Positions 1-45,600 of a stretch of 64,000 bases of DNA are shown here, piece by piece. Under the pieces are notes generated by a model that was given only the letters and a program-made list of their open reading frames with translations, searched no databases and was not told where the DNA came from. Made by a program: the position numbers and the translations under genes. The DNA is from Erpobdella octoculata (lineage: Eukaryota; Annelida; Clitellata; Hirudinida; Erpobdellidae): the NCBI GenBank assembly GCA_963978895.1, contig OZ022242.1, forward strand, positions 21,174,129-21,238,128, in the 5' to 3' direction. How positions within the stretch are numbered: position 1 is the stretch's first letter; every line of letters starts with the position of its first letter.

Positions 1-35683
<35,683 letters not shown>

Positions 35684-35896
35684 CACACCTTTTTGAAGCT
35701 AATAAAAATGACTAAAGTCAGTTAATAACCGATAAAAGAAAAAAGTAAACATAGACAAACTCGTCGACACTGCAATATTTGGGCATGGGTAAAATTCTGA
35801 CTACAAGCTGCAGAATAGCAAACTTAGAAAAAGCTGACCTTAACTACAGATTTTTGTGCGTAATAATCGACGATCAGTAAATTACAAATTTTATTG
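35684..35896 (-). promoter_or_regulatory. Proximal 5' flank of XRN1
   Basis: The only non-repeat sequence between the XRN1 start codon and a Helitron boundary at 35897. It must hold the 5' UTR and proximal promoter unless an upstream exon exists. I see no TATA box at a convincing distance. Confidence 0.4.
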
Positions 35897-36444
35897 TCTA
35901 TATATATATATAAATGAATGTTTGTATGTATGTATGTATGTATGTATGTATGTATGTATGTATGTATGTATGTATGTATGTATGTATGTATGTATGTATG
36001 TATGTATGTATGTATGTATGTATGTATGTATGTATGTATGTATGTATGTATGTATGTATGTATGTATGTATGTATGTATGTATGTATGTATGTATGTATG
36101 TATGTATGTATGTATGTATGTATGTATGTATGTATGTATGTATGTATGTATGTATGTATGTATGTATGTATGTATGTATGTATGTATGTATGTATGTATG
36201 TATGTATGTATGTATGTATGTATGTATGTATGTATGTATGTATGTATGTATGTATGTATGTATGTATGTATGTATGTATGTATGTATGTATGTATGTATA
36301 TATATATGTTATTCAAACGTGAGCGGGAACGGGAAAGCGACCGGGAGCGGGAAAACGACCGAAAACGGGAAAGCGAGCAGGAGTGGGAAAGCAAGTGGGA
36401 AAGGAAACGGGAGAAAAAGAGACAAACATTAGAAAAACCGCTAG
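35897..36444 (+). mobile_element. Helitron (with (TATG)93 array) upstream of XRN1
   Basis: The 5' end TCTATATATATATATAAATG begins at 35897; the 3' end is CTAG (36441-36444) followed by T. Interior: the TATG array, then CGGGAACGGGAAAGCGACCG-type minisatellite, then GACAAACATTAGAAAAACC, as in other copies. The 3' hairpin found in sister copies (CCCGGGCAACGCCGGG) is deleted here. The base before the 5' end is G instead of A. The Cys/Val/Tyr/Met and Arg/Glu-rich ORFs here are translated repeats. Confidence 0.72.
35925..36296. repeat. Perfect (TATG)93 microsatellite
   Basis: 372 bp, 93 uninterrupted tetranucleotide units, inside the Helitron's 5' part. Confidence 0.97.
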
Positions 36445-36515
36445 TACATACATAAACACACACACAGACACACATACATGCACATACACATACATACATA
36501 CACACATACATACGC

Positions 36516-36577
<62 letters not shown>

Positions 36578-36778
36578 CCCGCTCGCTCACCCGCTCCGCT
36601 CCGCTCATTTTGTGACGGATTTCAAATATTTTTTCTCTATATTTGATTCCCCTTGACTCTCAAGGTTGTGTGAAAATTTCATTACGATCGCATGAATGGT
36701 GTAGCAATGCATAAATAACATACATATATATATATATATATATACATACATACAAACATTCATTTTTATATATATAGA
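36445..36778 (-). mobile_element. Helitron 5' portion, same family as the one at 50354
   Basis: On the minus strand it starts TCTATATATATAAAAATGAA at 36778 after host A. It continues with the CACACAACCTTGAGAGTCAA and GAGCGGAGCGGGTGAGCGAG blocks and a (TA)n and TATG-rich stretch to 36445, where the oppositely oriented element 35897-36444 begins. The same order and the same junction occur at 50354-50640. Confidence 0.7.
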
Positions 36779-36792
36779 TAGTTTATTACATA

Positions 36793-37165
36793 CTAGCGGG
36801 GTACCCAGCGTTGCCGGGGGTTTTAGAGGTTTTCTATCGTTTTTCTCTCGCTCCCGTTTTTTCCCCGCTTGTTCTCACGCTCCCGGTTGCTTTCCCGTTC
36901 CCGCTTGCTCTCCCGTTCCCGCTCATTGTTTTTTTCTTTCTCGTTTCTTCTTTTTTCTCTTTCTCTCTCTTTTTTCCCTCTCTTTTTTATCATTTTCCCA
37001 TTTCTTTATCTCTCTTTTGTATCGTTCTCTTTCCCCTTTTTGTTTTTTCTCTCTTTTCTCTCCCTCTCTTTTCCGCAGGAATTTTTCAGAGGAGCAAGTT
37101 CTTGTTTTTTTCTCTCTTCACCTCTTCTCTCATATTCTCTCTCCCGTTTATTCATTTTTTCTTCT
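36793..37165 (-). mobile_element. Helitron 3' fragment, 5' end lost
   Basis: The 3' terminus on the minus strand is CTAG (36793-36796), preceded by a GC-rich hairpin segment (CCCGGCAACGCTGGG-like) and the AACCTCTAAAACCC block. Toward the 5' side there is a CGGGAGCGGGAAAGC minisatellite and then degenerate GAGAAA-rich sequence. No 5' TCTATATA end is found. Hydrophobic ORFs across it are pyrimidine-tract artefacts. Confidence 0.65.
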
Positions 37166-37459
37166 TAATATTGTGTGGGGTCTTGAAGCTCAATTTTAAA
37201 AATTTTTTGTTTAAAATTAGATATTTAGAGTACAATTTTCAGTTAACTTTATTTTATTTTACATCATAATAAAAAATTTTAAATGTTTTAAAAACACCCT
37301 GAAAATTACAAAAATACTTTAGTTGGAAAGGTTTATATCTCCGACACAGCCAAACTGTCTTTTTTAGATAGATACTCTTAAGGCTTTGCAGAAAAGGTTA
37401 GAAAAATTTATGAAAATGAAAAGAGACAATCAAACAATAGTCATTCATCAGTAAAAGAC

Positions 37460-39085
37460 CACACTAATGCATATGGGCAAGCAAAATCAAAAATGTAGGT
37501 ATGAGATGAACGGCAAAACATTGAAGGAAACAACGGAAGAAAGAGACTTGGGTATTCTGGTGCATAATAGTGCCAAACCATCAATACAATGTGTTAAGGC
37601 AGCCAATAGAGGGAATCAGGTGCTAGGCATAAATAAAAAAACTATGGTGAGCATAGACAAGGACTTAATTCTAAAACTGTATAAGACACTAGTAAGACCG
37701 CATTTGGAATATTGTGTGCAGGTGTGGAGTCCTTCACTTAAACAAGACATTAATATTCTAGAAAGGGTACAGAGGAGAGCTACGAAAATAATTAATGAAA
37801 TGCATGGTTTAAGCAGAGGCGTAGCGAGGGTTTTTGGCGCCCGGAGCGAAACTATAAATTTTGCGCTCCCCCCCCCCCGGGCCTCCCCCCGTTGCAATGA
37901 AGAAGTTTAAAGTTAAACGTTACGTGTCCTATTGTTCTTATCATTTGACTTTTGTTGAGAAAAAGATTCGATGTTTACTTCGTTCATACTTTTGCCGTTC
38001 TCTTAAGAACTAAAAGTGTAGGTTTATATGCGTGCGTTTTGGCGCCATCTTTTCGCGATCAGTATTTGAAAAAAAATGCGGCAAGCAAAAATTTTATTTA
38101 AAATACCGTAAAGAACAGAAATAATTTTTTTAAAAATCCACAAAACTCAGTGAGAATAAATGTAATAAATAAATGTCAATAAATGCACACACTGATGAAA
38201 CTAAATATGGTCCTTAGGCTGTGTGTCATAAACTTGATGTCATAAAGGAGGTGTGCTGCACAGGGCACAGACGTTCTAGATAGCAAGAGCAGCTTTCAAA
38301 ACATTGGCTCTACGTCAACGAAGTAAAATGACTGGTGGCTGGAGCATGAAGGGGTCACCAAGTTCCACCTTGCCTGAGCCGGAGATCTGTGCCTAGATTG
38401 TGGCTGGTGGGTTTGAAATGAAACACATGAGTGACATGGCTCTCTCCCTTCCTAAGAACCTAACAAGTTTGATGCTGCAGAACAACTAAATGGACTGAAG
38501 CAGCAGATATACAACTAGACTGTGGACGACATCCTGATGCAAGGAAGAAAACTACTGTTTTTCTTGCATCTTACGCAAACTTTGAGAGAGAGTTAGTCTA
38601 GCATGAATATACTGTATCTTCCTCTTCGGCGCCCCCTCCAAGATGGCGCCCGGGGCAGCTCGCCCCCCTGCCCCCCCTAGCTACGCCCCTGGGTTTAAGC
38701 TATGAAGAGAGATTGTTGAGGTGTAGGCTGATGACCCTTGAGAGAAGGAGAATAAGAGGAGACTTAATACTAGTGTATAATTTATTGAATAATGGTCTTA
38801 ATCCAGACAAGTTCTTTACTAGAGTTTCCAACAGAAATACAAGAAGTCATCCGATGAAGCTTTACAAAGACAGGACAGGAACTTTGAAGCGGACGTTTTT
38901 TAGCGCAAGAATCATCAACGAGTGGAATAAACTAAAAGAAGATGCTGCAAATGCTCAGACTTTGAATGAATTCAAATCGAAACTTTCTTTATGTAACTTT
39001 TAGTTTTTAAAAAAGTAGTGAATATTATAGTCACTTTTTGATTCCTTATTCACTATAATAAAGTTATGTTATGTTATGTTAATGT
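37460..39085 (+). mobile_element. LINE 3' fragment (CR1/L2-like), split by an hAT insertion
   Basis: The left part (37467-37813) reads KTLKETTEERDLGILVHNSA, KLYKTLVRPHLEYCVQVWSP, ILERVQRRATKIINEM. The right part (38700-39003) reads MTLERRRIRGDLILVYNLLN, LKRTFFSARIINEWNKL, FKSKLSLCNF and a stop. The reading frame is continuous across the insertion once one 8-bp target duplication is discounted. This is the region after the reverse transcriptase in CR1/L2 ORF2. The 3' end is a TTATG microsatellite (39060-39080). It is 5'-truncated. Confidence 0.9.
37814..38691. mobile_element. Non-autonomous hAT element inside the LINE (878 bp)
   Basis: Perfect 8-bp target duplication GGTTTAAG at 37806-37813 and 38692-38699. 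Ends CAGAGGCGTAGCGAGGG and, reversed from the right, CAGGGGCGTAGCTAGGGGG. No transposase coding inside. The CAG...GCGTAGC end type is common in hAT elements. Confidence 0.93.
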
Positions 39086-39947
39086 TTCTCGGAGGCCTCT
39101 TTACACAACAGCCCAAGCACTGCCAACAACTATACATGAGCTTATTAACTAATACAAGAAATAAATATTATACTTAGTGGTTCAGTGATTCTGGCTAATT
39201 TTCAAATCCATTTTTGACAAAATGATTTCATTCATTCTTGCAGGCTGGTTATCAAGATTATAAAGATTATTAAAGACCATAGGCGCGCCCATGAGGGGTG
39301 ATTCGGAGTTATAAAGTTTCTAAAATTATTCTAACAATTTCATTACTACGTGGTCTTAGTGATGATAAAAACACTCGATTGTTGGTCCAAATAGTTTCTA
39401 TTTATTTAGTCCGAGTTAGCTATCTCCAGATAGTAGAGATACGTAATTAGATATTATAGAATGATTTATGTACGCATCATAGTGTTTAGATAGAGAAACG
39501 TGAATGGAGTAAAAAGTAAAAAGTAGAGCATCGGGGGGTGCATACCTAAAGATAATGATGATGATATCGATATGACAATGGAAAGAGTCATGGTTGTTAC
39601 AATTAATTATAAATTTTTATCTATTTTTGTTTAATTTTTTTTAATCAATCAATCTAAGTGGAAGTGCTTCCCTTTGTCCCCATGCGGGTGCCCATGGTTG
39701 TCTATTTCATGTTAAATAAGAAAAATAAAGATATCTTACAACGTGCTGCATAACGACAATAATCAAAGTTTAAAAAACCAAATAAATTTTGGGCTCCCCC
39801 TTCAGAAACTCCTGGACCCGTCGCTGCGGTTTAATGTATTGTCACCGGATCTACAGTTATACACTTGCGTGCAAAAAATAACCATAAGAATATCCTTAAG
39901 AAATCATTAGAAAATTTCATTAAACAGTGTTGATTTAGAAATGTTAA
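39086..39947. other. Intergenic, no gene seen
   Basis: Between the LINE fragment and the large hAT element. AT-rich; it contains CATAGGCGCGCCCATGAGGGG (39279) and CCCATGCGGGTGCCCATGG (39679), possibly worn inverted ends of another transposon, but there is no matching target duplication. Confidence 0.5.
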
Positions 39948-40172
39948 CTTGTGGGCAGGGCCGGCCTTACGAATTGCGGGGCCCAATTTAACGAATGCTT
40001 GCGGGGGCCCACCTGATTTTTTTTTTACAATAACTACTATTAATAAAATTATTGAAACACATTTATTATACAAAAAAACATAACTCCACAAACGAATCAA
40101 TAAACAATAATAAAAATATTACAATGAATTTAAACAAAACAGTTCTTGTTATTGTCATAATAAACAAATAAT

Positions 40173-42191
40173 CTATAAGTCAAAGTGGATCTTTCTTGCT
40201 TTTTTGCTTGCGAAATCTTTTAGAATTTTTTCATAATTAATTTCTCTACTTATAGGAGATTCAATTGATATTAGTGCCAAATTGTTTAGTCGTTCTTGGT
40301 GAATTACTGACCTAAGGTAGGTTTTAATTAATTTTAGTTTTGAAAAACTTCTTTCACCGGAAGCGACTGTAACTGGAATTGTCATCAGTATTTTTAGGGC
40401 TACGAACAAATTTGGAAATGCAGTCGACCTATCATTACAAGCCAAATATTTAAAGAGTTCTTTGGGTTTTTGTTGTTGAACGGGCAGTATTGGCTTAATT
40501 GCCTCCATTTCTTCGGAAAGCATGAACCCTTCTATATCTTTTGTAATGTCTGTCAAAGCAATTTCTAGGTCGGCTGAATGTTTTCTGAGATCTTCTTTAG
40601 ATTCAGCCTCACTTTTCCCTTGAGCATCATTTGTGCTTTTTGCTAGTTCTTCTAAAGCATCACACACTTCTGCGGCTTGAAATCGTACAGCTTTAACACT
40701 TTCCATTCTACATTCCCATCTTGTTTCTGATAATGGTTTAACAGACAGGCCTTTCACATGCTTTTTAAAAACAGTCCATCTTTTTGTAGATGAAGCAAAA
40801 AGGGTGTAAATACGCTGCAGGGTTCCAAAAAATGTCATGGCATCTGAACACGTTTTAGCCATATCTCCTAGAACAAGATTAAAATTATGGCACACACAAG
40901 GAGTATAGAAAGCTCGTGAATTTCTTTCCAAAAGTCGTGCTTGCACTCCAGAATTGTGCCCTTTCATATTAGCTCCATTGTCATACCCTTGTCCTCTGAT
41001 GTTTTCAACATCTAGTCCTAGCATTTCAATTTCTTTCACAAGAGTGTTAAATAAATTTTCACCAGTGCTGCTCTCAACTATAATAAACTTTATAAAATGT
41101 TCATAAATTCCTGCTGGGACATCTGAGTGTGTGCCATCAGCGACATATCTTAGCACCATTGACATCTGTTCCTGATGGCTGATATCAGGAGTGCAGTCAA
41201 GAATCACTGCAAAATACTTTGCCGACTTAATTCTAGCAATAATTTCCTGTAGAACAGCTTGGCCTATAGTATCAATAATTTCATCTTGTATGGTCTTGCC
41301 TAAATAATGATCATGAATGTCTTTGTTAATAATTTTCTGTATATGATCTTGCATAACTGGATCAAATTTTCCTAGCAATTCAATGACGCCTAGAAAATTG
41401 CCATTATGTGGATTTCCAATTTGTTCTTCAGACCCACGAAATGCTAAGTTCCTTTCTGCCAAAAACTGTACAGAAGCAACAAGTCGCTCAAAGACTTGAT
41501 TCCAGCGTTTTGTTTCCTGTCTTATTAATTTTTCATTTAATGTATCAACAGTTAATCCAGTAGATAACCTTTGCTGCAGTTCATAGCAATTAAGTGTACA
41601 TTGCAAATGTTTTTTTGATTTTTCATGATCCTCTAATCTTGTATGAATATTTGACCAGCTGTCAAATCCAGAAGTAGCAAGTGCAGAATCAGAATTTGTG
41701 TCAAAAAGTTTGCAATAGTAACAGTAAACTTTATCAAATGATTCAGAATATATTATATTAGGTCGTTCTATAACTTCCCCATTTTTTAATTTTCTTTTAC
41801 AGTGAAATTTCGAAAAATGTAACCCTTTTTCATTTTGCGGAAAATTTTCTACAGTGATCTTAGGGGGTCTTTTGTTCACTAAATATTCTCTGACATTTTG
41901 ATTTATTTTATTTGGCCATGTAGCAGGGTCATCTTTTATCTTTAAAATATCACATAGTGCTGGGTTTGAATTTTCTTCTCTTGATTCTGAAATATCCTCA
42001 TTATCCTTGTGTGTGTCAACAGATATATTTATACATAATTCAGATGTATTTTGTTGAGCATTACATCCAGAAAGAAAACTACTACTAGCTTCTTCTGATG
42101 TAATTTCTTTAGAAATATTTGTTTCACTGTCGTCTGACTCGACTTGTTTGTCTGATTTTTCAGTTTCAAACAGATCTACTGATTTACTCAA
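40173..42191 (-). CDS. hAT transposase (TTF-type zinc finger, DUF4371, hAT dimerisation domain)
   Basis: 672 residues of uninterrupted frame. Domains in order: acidic N-terminal tail (1-90); TTF-type zinc finger around 150-205 (YCYYCKLF ... HEKSKKHLQC); DUF4371/ribonuclease-H-like transposase core around 215-520 with FAVILDCTPDISHQEQMS and RGQGYDNGANMKG, the catalytic aspartates; and the C-terminal hAT dimerisation motif VASGERSFSKLKLIKTYLRS. The segment before the dimerisation motif (IKPILPVQQQKPKELFKYLA) is shorter than in ZMYM1-like relatives, suggesting an internal deletion. The first codon of the open frame is TTG; coding potential extends upstream to about 42243 (NLSQPLAKVKKTEAEKEK) without ATG, so the true start was probably in an upstream exon, now separated by the copia insertion. 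Autonomy is doubtful. Confidence 0.88.
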   Translation of the reverse strand: MSKSVDLFETEKSDKQVESDDSETNISKEITSEEASSSFLSGCNAQQNTSELCINISVDTHKDNEDISESREENSNPALCDILKIKDDPATWPNKINQNVREYLVNKRPPKITVENFPQNEKGLHFSKFHCKRKLKNGEVIERPNIIYSESFDKVYCYYCKLFDTNSDSALATSGFDSWSNIHTRLEDHEKSKKHLQCTLNCYELQQRLSTGLTVDTLNEKLIRQETKRWNQVFERLVASVQFLAERNLAFRGSEEQIGNPHNGNFLGVIELLGKFDPVMQDHIQKIINKDIHDHYLGKTIQDEIIDTIGQAVLQEIIARIKSAKYFAVILDCTPDISHQEQMSMVLRYVADGTHSDVPAGIYEHFIKFIIVESSTGENLFNTLVKEIEMLGLDVENIRGQGYDNGANMKGHNSGVQARLLERNSRAFYTPCVCHNFNLVLGDMAKTCSDAMTFFGTLQRIYTLFASSTKRWTVFKKHVKGLSVKPLSETRWECRMESVKAVRFQAAEVCDALEELAKSTNDAQGKSEAESKEDLRKHSADLEIALTDITKDIEGFMLSEEMEAIKPILPVQQQKPKELFKYLACNDRSTAFPNLFVALKILMTIPVTVASGERSFSKLKLIKTYLRSVIHQERLNNLALISIESPISREINYEKILKDFASKKARKIHFDL

Positions 42192-42306
42192 ATATTTATC
42201 TAACGCACCTTTTTCTTTTTCTGCTTCAGTTTTCTTTACCTTAGCTAAGGGCTGGCTAAGGTTCTCTTCATGTTACCACTTAGTAGATATTTTCTACCGA
42301 CGTCCC

Positions 42307-42494
42307 TGTTGAATATAGTTTTTGTTTTGCTTATAAATCGAACAGTTTATTTTATCTATTATTAATTGACCATTGTTCTTTTTATTCTATGTACTTCCGT
42401 CTTCCTTCTTTGTTGTTTCTCGAGTCGACATGTTGCTTTTAGTTGTGTACAATAAATTCGGGTTTTACTCTTAAATAAAGTATAAAACACAATA
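42307..42494 (+). repeat. Copia 5' LTR (188 bp)
   Basis: Begins TGTTGAATATAGTTTT and ends GTATAAAACACAATA. It contains AATAAA-type signals near the end (ACAATAAATTCGGG, TTAAATAAAG). It starts with canonical TG but ends in TA rather than CA. It matches 46669-46856 without a visible difference. Confidence 0.96.
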
Positions 42495-42510
42495 GGTTAT
42501 GGGCCCAGTC
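42495..42510 (+). promoter_or_regulatory. Copia primer-binding site, half-tRNA type (initiator Met tRNA)
   Basis: GGTTATGGGCCCAGTC directly after the 5' LTR is complementary to the anticodon arm of initiator methionine tRNA, not its 3' end. Drosophila copia uses the same internal site of a cleaved tRNA for minus-strand priming. Confidence 0.88.
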
Positions 42511-42633
42511 AGCTACTAACTGTGTAACTCGAATTTATTAAAAGTTTACGATCGAAATTTTTCGTAATTTAGAGCAGCGAAGTAATCACGTTTTCTTTTG
42601 AATCGCTGACACCTGTTGACAGTTGTTTGAATA

Positions 42634-45600
42634 ATGGATTTCACGAGAATTCAAATCAAGCCGCTAGAAGGCAAGTCAAATTGGTTGAACTGGAAAGGTA
42701 GAGTTTCGATCCTACTGCGCGGCACACCAGATGTCATGGACGTTGTAGAAGGGAGACTTAAAAAACCAGACGAACCGAGGGATGATTCAACAGAAGCCGA
42801 GGTAACTGCATATCAAACCGCCTACAGCAAGTTTTTGAAAGCTGACTGCAGTGCAATGGTGATTCTATCAACCAACATGTCAGAAGAATCTTATGAAAAG
42901 GTTCGTTCCCATGCATGTGCAAGAGAAGTTTGGTTGGAATTACATAGGCTGTTTGATGGAATAAATGAAGACAGAGCCTATGATCTCTGTATGCAGTTCT
43001 TTGGTTACAAGATGTGTCAAGGTGATGAAGCTGCTACTCATGTTGGTAAGCTAAAGAATATCTGGAAGGAACTAAAGGTCGAACTTGATAAAGAAGAAAA
43101 CAAAGATCTACTGCTCATGTGCCGTATAATTGAAACATTGCCAAGTGAGTATTTCTCATTTTCTTCGAGTTGGAGAATGTTGAGCAAAGCCGAACGGACT
43201 GTTGATAATCTCACGAATCAGTTATGTAGTTACGAAAGAGCTCTGGCTGGCAAAACTGAACCCGTTCAACAGGAAGCATTGTTCGCTAAGTCAACATACC
43301 CGAAGTCGGCACAGAAACAGAAAAGTCAAATAAAGTCTGCAAAACAAGGTACCATTATTTGTCATTACTGCAAGCAAGTAGGACATGTTGTTCGCAAATG
43401 TAGAAAATGGATTGCCGATGGCAAACCACCGAAGCCAGCAAATGATTTGAACATCAGTCAAGGTAAAGCTCCAGAGTCAGTCCATTCTGTGTCATTGTCT
43501 GCTGTGTATTCAGATGTTCTTGCAATTGATAGTTCTAATTCTGCTGATGGTTGGTATGTAGATAATGGCGCAACCAGTCATTTGACTTTTAGAAGTGACA
43601 TACTGACAAACTTCAAGAAATTCTCAAATGTCCAGAGCCTACAGATAGCAGATGGAAATCACGTTGAAGCTGTTGGTGCAGGTACTGTCCACCTGAAAAC
43701 AGTGATTGATAAAAAGAACATTGAAGTGAAACTTGAAAACGTGTGGTATGTTCCAAAGTTGAACAGAAATTTGTTTTCAGTATTAGCAGCTCAAGACAGG
43801 AAGAAAAACAGTATTTTCATGTCTACACAAGAAAGATGTTTCTTCAAGGTCGACAATGTGAAAGTTCTTGTTGGTGCTCGAGAAAGAAATGGTGGTTTGT
43901 TCAGGCTGATTGCAGATACAGTTGTACCATCTAAGTTACAAGAAGCAAATATTGTAAAGGACGAAAATTTGATTCAGTTGTATCACGAAAGGCTTGCTCA
44001 TCAAAACAAAAGACATGTGAAGTCAATTTTAAAACAAGAATTCAACATAGATGTCAGTCTTGATGATGAAGTTTGTGAAGGATGTGTCTTCGGAAAAGCA
44101 CATCGCCTGAAGTTTGGAACCAGAGTTCGAGCAACAAAACCAGGCGAAAGAATACACACTGATGTTTGTGGTCCATTTTGTAATTCATTCTCAAATTATC
44201 GCTATTTTGTCCTGTTTAAAGATGACTACAGTGGCTTCCGTTTTGTCTACTTCATGAAAGAAAAGTCTGAAGTGTCAGAGAAATTGACGTGGATGCTTGC
44301 TGAGTGCCAAACAGCTGGACATACAGTGATGGAGTTGCTGAGTGACAATGGTGGTGAATTTGACAATGCTGATGTGAAGAAAATTTTGAACAAACATGGT
44401 ATCCGACAACGTCTGATAATGCCATACACACCTCAACAAAATGGATGCAGTGAAAGAGAGAATCGCACCTTAGTAGAAGCCGCCAGGGCCATGAGATTAG
44501 CTCATGCAGAATTACCTCAAGCTTTATGGGCACAATTGATTCAGACCGCTGGGTACATCTTGAATCGAACTGCACCTACGTGTGTCAAAGGAAAATCACC
44601 ATACGAACTGTGGTACAATAGAAAACCAAAAATCACACATTTGCGAATTATTGGTTGTACTGCATATGTTCATGTTCCTGATCAACGAAGAAAAAAGATG
44701 GACACTAAAGCTGAGAAGGGTATATTAGTTGGCTATGAAGGTGATGATGGCTATAGAGTTTTTCTCCAGCCAGGAAATAGAACAGTTCGTTCAAGAGATG
44801 TTGTTTTTGATGAGAAAATTCTAAGAACAACAGTTCCAAATTGGCCATTGAAATCTGATCAAGATGAGTCTGATGCTGATGACGATCAGATGACTGAAAA
44901 CAGTGGAGCTGTGACTGAGGAAATACCTACCATTGCTGATGAACTGACACAGAGTGGTGCACCTGCTTCAGGCATACAGTTGCGTGACCGTGAATGCATC
45001 AAGAGGCCTGCTCGTTTCGATGACTATGTGATGATAGCAGCAGAAATGTTCAGTTCTTCAGAACCTACCAGCTTTGAGGAGGCAGTTCAAAGTGATCAGA
45101 AGAATGAATGGCAGCAAGCGATGAAAAATGAAATGCAATCGCTTTGTGAAAACCAGACGTGGCAACTTATGGATCTCCCTCCTAAGAAAAAGGCTATTCC
45201 ATGCAAGTGGGTCTACAAAGTCAAGACTAATTCAGATGGTTCCATCGAACGTTACAAAGCAAGACTTGTAATTAAAGGCTATGCTCAAAAGAAAGGAGTT
45301 GATTACGATCAGACCTTCAGTCCAGTGGTCAGAAATACAACTGTTAGAACTCTTTTAAGCGTTGCAGCCAGTGAAAGAATGCATCTGATGCAGTTCGATG
45401 TTTCAACGGCATTCCTATATGGTGATCTGCAAGAGGAAATCTATATGGAGCAGCCCGAAGGGTTTACTGATGGTTCTGCTAGAGTGTGTAAACTGAAAAG
45501 AAGTTTGTACGGACTCAAGCAGGCTCCCAGATGTTGGAACACGCGGTTTGGCAATTTTTTAAAGAAGATCGGATTTAAACAAAGTGATGCTGATCCTTGT

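Noticed and set aside
35856..36523. Long ORFs of repeating Met-Tyr-Val-Cys and Thr-Tyr-Ile-His
   Set aside because: Translations of the (TATG)93 microsatellite; open in several frames on both strands.
36811..37269. Hydrophobic ORF resembling a multi-pass membrane protein
   Set aside because: Pyrimidine-rich Helitron tail; overlapping ORFs in other frames are just as hydrophobic.
39279..39700. Possible inverted ends CATAGGCGCGCCCATG / CATGGGCACCCGCATG
   Set aside because: About two-thirds matching, with no target duplication in the flanks.
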